A stretch of DNA of 8,837 nt from positions 1 through 8,837 of the forward strand of contig JAFZUH010000332.1 in assembly GCA_017618435.1 (NCBI GenBank). The letters run 5' to 3'. Positions 6,328-8,837 of the stretch are shown here, in pieces. Under the pieces are notes generated by a model, which saw only the letters and a program-made list of their open reading frames with translations, was not told the DNA's origin and ran no database searches. Numbering within the stretch: the stretch's first letter is position 1; each line of letters opens with the position of its first letter. This DNA comes from Bacteroidales bacterium (GTDB lineage: Bacteria; Bacteroidota; Bacteroidia; Bacteroidales; WCHB1-69). The translations under genes and the position numbers were made by a program.

Positions 6328-6435
6328 CCTATTTTATAATGTACAAACTAAATGTATATTATCTCTTTTATTCTTCTGTTTTCGTTAATATTCAATTTAA
6401 TTACAGCAAACTTCCATATCGGGAAAATTGCCCTG

Positions 6436-6443
6436 CAAAGATA
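6436..6443 (-). promoter_or_regulatory. Bacteroidota-type promoter -7 box pointing toward the export operon
   Basis: The minus strand reads TATCTTTGCA, matching TAnnTTTG and identical over ten bases to the typA promoter box. A transcript from here would run left through the palindrome. It would reach the first operon gene after a leader of about 400 bases, unless it stops at the palindrome. No -33 TTG is seen at normal spacing. I found no better promoter between the palindrome and 6032. Confidence 0.45.
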
Positions 6444-6520
6444 CAACTTTTTTAATTGTTTTTTTCCTAAAATTTTATAACTTTACAACTTGTCTTTTCA
6501 GCAAAGACAAATATTATCTT

Positions 6521-6555
6521 TTTGTTCTTTTTTACAAAGAAAAATGTTATCTTTG
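6521..6555 (+). promoter_or_regulatory. Bacteroidota-type promoter of typA
   Basis: The -7 box TATCTTTG is at 6548-6555. A TTTG at 6521-6524 could be the -33 element, although the 23-base spacing is at the long end for this promoter class. Transcription would start near 6560 and give a leader of about 25 bases before the typA ATG at 6586. It is divergent from the box at 6436-6443, about 105 bases away. Confidence 0.65.
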
Positions 6556-6585
6556 CAGTTTATAAACAAATGAACCGTAATACAA

Positions 6586-8388
6586 ATGCAAAATATTAGA
6601 AATATAGCCATTATAGCCCATGTGGACCACGGAAAAACCACATTGGTAGATAAAATTTTATATCAATCCAAATTATTCCGCGACAATCAGGATATGCCCG
6701 ATTTGATATTGGACAACAACGATTTGGAACGCGAACGCGGCATCACCATCTTGTCCAAAAACGTATCGGTAAGATACAACGGATACAAAATCAATATCAT
6801 TGACACTCCGGGGCACAGCGATTTCGGCGGAGAAGTGGAACGCGTATTAAACATGGCCGATGGTGTGCTTTTGTTGGTAGATGCCTTTGAAGGACCCATG
6901 CCTCAAACCAGATTTGTTTTGCAAAAAGCAATAGATTTACATTTAAAACCTATTGTTGTCATTAATAAAGTTGACAAACCCAATTGCAATCCGGAAGAAA
7001 CCCAAGAAGCCATTTTCGATTTGATGTTCAGTCTCGGGGCAAGCGAAGAACAATTGGATTTTCCTACCGTTTTCGGCTCCTCCAAATTAGGCTGGATGGG
7101 ACCCGACTGGCAAGAACCCACCAACGATGTTTTCTACCTTTTAGACCAAATAATCAAATACATACCAGCACCAAAAGTAGAAGAAGGAAGCACCCAAATG
7201 ATGATTTCCTCATTGGATTATTCTTCCTATATCGGCAGAATTGCTATCGGCAAACTTACACGAGGCACACTCACACCGGGTTCTATGGTTTCTTTGGTAA
7301 AAAGAGACGGTTCCGTTTCCAAATCAAAGATAAAAGAATTGTATGTTTTTGAAGGTTTGGGCAAGGAAAAAGTAAAAGAAACCATTGAAGCAGGTGAAAT
7401 TTGTGCTATCTTCGGCATTGACAATTTCGATATTGGCGACACCATTGCCGACTTTGAAAATCCGGAAGGCTTGCCGCCTATAAAAATAGACGAGCCGACA
7501 ATGAGTATGTTGTTTACTATCAACAACTCGCCATTTTTCGGACAAGACGGCAAATATGTAACCTCCAGACACCTGCACGACAGATTGTACTTGGAACTGG
7601 AGAAGAATTTGGCTTTGCGAGTGGAAGAAACCAACTCTCCCGATATGTATATTGTCTATGGACGGGGCATTTTGCACCTCTCTATCCTTATTGAAACCAT
7701 GAGAAGAGAAGGTTACGAACTGCAAGTCGGGCAACCTAAAGTAATCATCAAAAAAATTGACGGACAGGATTGTGAACCTATCGAAGAATTGACCGTTGTT
7801 GTGCCGGAAGAATTTTCCAGCCGTGTAATAGACTTGGTAACACGCCGCCGTGGTGAAATTGCCAACATTGAAACCAAAACAGACCGTATCTGTTTGAATT
7901 TCAATATTCCATCACGTGGCATTATCGGTTTGAGAAACCAAATACTCACAGCCACAGAAGGCGAAGCCGTAATGAGCCATCGTTTAATCGGTTACCAACC
8001 ATGGAAAGGCAATATTGCCATTCGTCATTCAGGGTCGCTCATCGCTATGGAAACAGGAACAGCCTACGCATACGCCATTGACAAACTGCAAGACAGAGGA
8101 CAATTTTTTATAGAACCTATGGACCAAGTATATGCAGGTCAAGTCATCGGCATACACATTCGTCAAGACGATTTGGTGATAAATGTTACAAAATCAAAAA
8201 AATTGAGCAATATGCGTGCTGCCGGTTCGGACGAAAAATTGCTCATCGCTCCCGCCCTCAAATTCTCTTTGGAAGAATATATGGAATACATCAATGACGA
8301 TGAATATCTCGAAATTACCCCCAAAGCATTGAGGTTGAGAAAAATAATATTAAACGAAACCGAACGAAAAAGGGCAAACAAATCCTAA
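6586..8388 (+). CDS. typA: ribosome-associated translational GTPase TypA/BipA
   Basis: TypA/BipA is an EF-G-like GTPase that binds the 70S ribosome. It supports 50S assembly and growth under stress, including cold. The 600-residue length is typical. The G domain shows the P-loop AHVDHGKT (11-18), switch I ERERGITI (48-55), DTPGH (73-77) and NKVD (127-130). A beta-barrel domain II (about 200-290), EF-G-like domains III and V, and the BipA-specific C-terminal domain follow. PSRGIIGLR (442-450) and GTAYAYAIDKLQDRG (491-505) are characteristic of BipA and absent from EF-G and LepA. The basic tail ends KRANKS. An out-of-frame ATG at 6570 is followed by a stop after a few codons, so ATG 6586 is the start. 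A lipoprotein gene follows by 12 bases and is probably co-transcribed. Confidence 0.98.
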   Translation: MQNIRNIAIIAHVDHGKTTLVDKILYQSKLFRDNQDMPDLILDNNDLERERGITILSKNVSVRYNGYKINIIDTPGHSDFGGEVERVLNMADGVLLLVDAFEGPMPQTRFVLQKAIDLHLKPIVVINKVDKPNCNPEETQEAIFDLMFSLGASEEQLDFPTVFGSSKLGWMGPDWQEPTNDVFYLLDQIIKYIPAPKVEEGSTQMMISSLDYSSYIGRIAIGKLTRGTLTPGSMVSLVKRDGSVSKSKIKELYVFEGLGKEKVKETIEAGEICAIFGIDNFDIGDTIADFENPEGLPPIKIDEPTMSMLFTINNSPFFGQDGKYVTSRHLHDRLYLELEKNLALRVEETNSPDMYIVYGRGILHLSILIETMRREGYELQVGQPKVIIKKIDGQDCEPIEELTVVVPEEFSSRVIDLVTRRRGEIANIETKTDRICLNFNIPSRGIIGLRNQILTATEGEAVMSHRLIGYQPWKGNIAIRHSGSLIAMETGTAYAYAIDKLQDRGQFFIEPMDQVYAGQVIGIHIRQDDLVINVTKSKKLSNMRAAGSDEKLLIAPALKFSLEEYMEYINDDEYLEITPKALRLRKIILNETERKRANKS

Positions 8389-8400
8389 CTGTTGTTGTTC

Positions 8401-8837
8401 ATGAAAAAGTATTATATTGGTATTTGTTTTTTATTGTCCCTGTTTCTGTTGCATTCTTGTGCCCAAATAGGAACGATAACCGGCGGAGAAAAAGATACTC
8501 AACCGCCCAAAATACTAAAACAAATTCCTGAAAATAATACGACAAATTTTAAGAACAACACCATTTCTATCACATTTGATGAATATGTGGAATTGGTAAA
8601 CCCCACAGAAACCTTTCTTCTGTCGCCTTTGTCAGAAAATACGCCTGAGGTTTCCATCAAAGGGAAAACAGTTGTTATAGACCTGAAGGAATGCAACTTG
8701 AAAGAAAACACAACCTATATTCTAAGTTGCGAAAAAGGAATAAAAGATTTTACGGAAGGTAATATGCTCCCCTCTTCCAAATTCGTTTTTTCCACAGGCG
8801 ATTTTATTGATTCTATGCTCATTTCCGGAAATATTAA
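8401..8837 (+). CDS. Ig-like (SbsA/Big_5-type) lipoprotein, N-terminal part
   Basis: An open frame of 145 codons begins with ATG at 8401, 12 bases after typA, and runs off the right edge without a stop. The start MKKYYIGICFLL is followed by the lipobox LLHSC with the lipidated Cys at 20, so export and membrane anchoring are expected. TGGEKDTQPPKILKQIPEN (26-44) and the following ITFDEYVEL match the first Ig-like domain of the SbsA/Big_5 family. In Bacteroidota this often sits at the N-terminus of large envelope lipoproteins. The domain continues through TTYILSC (about 110) to FSTGD (about 134). Residues after the first domain are not visible, so total size and role are unknown. No cleavage or binding function can be assigned. 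Confidence 0.88.
   Translation, partial: MKKYYIGICFLLSLFLLHSCAQIGTITGGEKDTQPPKILKQIPENNTTNFKNNTISITFDEYVELVNPTETFLLSPLSENTPEVSIKGKTVVIDLKECNLKENTTYILSCEKGIKDFTEGNMLPSSKFVFSTGDFIDSMLISGNI

Noticed and set aside
6237..6455. A 72-codon plus-strand frame beginning MAGAPLLYSG
   Set aside because: It lies over half of the palindrome and the minus-strand -7 box, has no recognisable domain or signal peptide, and ends in low-complexity AT-rich sequence. It is more likely a chance frame across the repeat.

Overview
The window looks like a piece of an AT-rich Bacteroidota chromosome, most likely Bacteroidales or a close relative. Four likely promoters share the -7 box TATCTTTG (Bacteroidota consensus TAnnTTTG). 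Shine-Dalgarno sequences are absent in front of most genes. The RF1, UvrC and TypA proteins read like Bacteroidota versions, and the right-hand gene is a Bacteroidota-type Ig-like lipoprotein. Nothing was searched against a database, so the taxonomy is inferred from the sequence alone.

Layout from left to right. (1) Positions 1-131, minus strand: the first 43 codons of a D12-class (Dam/DpnM-like) adenine-specific DNA methyltransferase that runs off the left edge, with its own promoter at 194-201. (2) Positions 276-3208, minus strand: prfA (peptide chain release factor 1) followed almost immediately by uvrC (excision nuclease subunit C). They form one transcription unit with a promoter at 3227-3234, and uvrC appears to begin with a non-ATG codon. 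(3) Positions 3273-3304: a strong intrinsic terminator that closes the next unit. (4) Positions 3387-6032, minus strand: three tightly spaced genes for exported proteins of unknown function. In transcription order these are a 97-residue secreted protein, a 202-residue secreted protein made almost entirely of DnaJ-type CxxC zinc-binding motifs, and a 559-residue protein joining a von Willebrand factor A domain to a predicted outer-membrane beta-barrel. A perfect 63-bp direct repeat covers the leader and first codon of the first two genes. (5) Positions 6033-6585: a 553-bp gap without a convincing gene. It holds a roughly 183-bp imperfect palindrome with a GC-rich tip, and divergent promoters at 6436-6443 (minus) and 6521-6555 (plus). 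(6) Positions 6586-8837, plus strand: typA/bipA, then 12 bases later the start of an SbsA-type Ig-like lipoprotein cut by the right edge.

prfA, uvrC and typA are conserved housekeeping genes. The accessory part is the three-gene export operon with its duplicated leader and the palindrome upstream. I infer that the three exported proteins form one envelope-associated system, because they are co-oriented, share a terminator and all carry signal peptides. I do not recognise it as a described system. The palindrome may be a MITE-like mobile repeat, a two-way terminator, or the structured part of a long leader or small RNA. The sequence alone does not decide between these.
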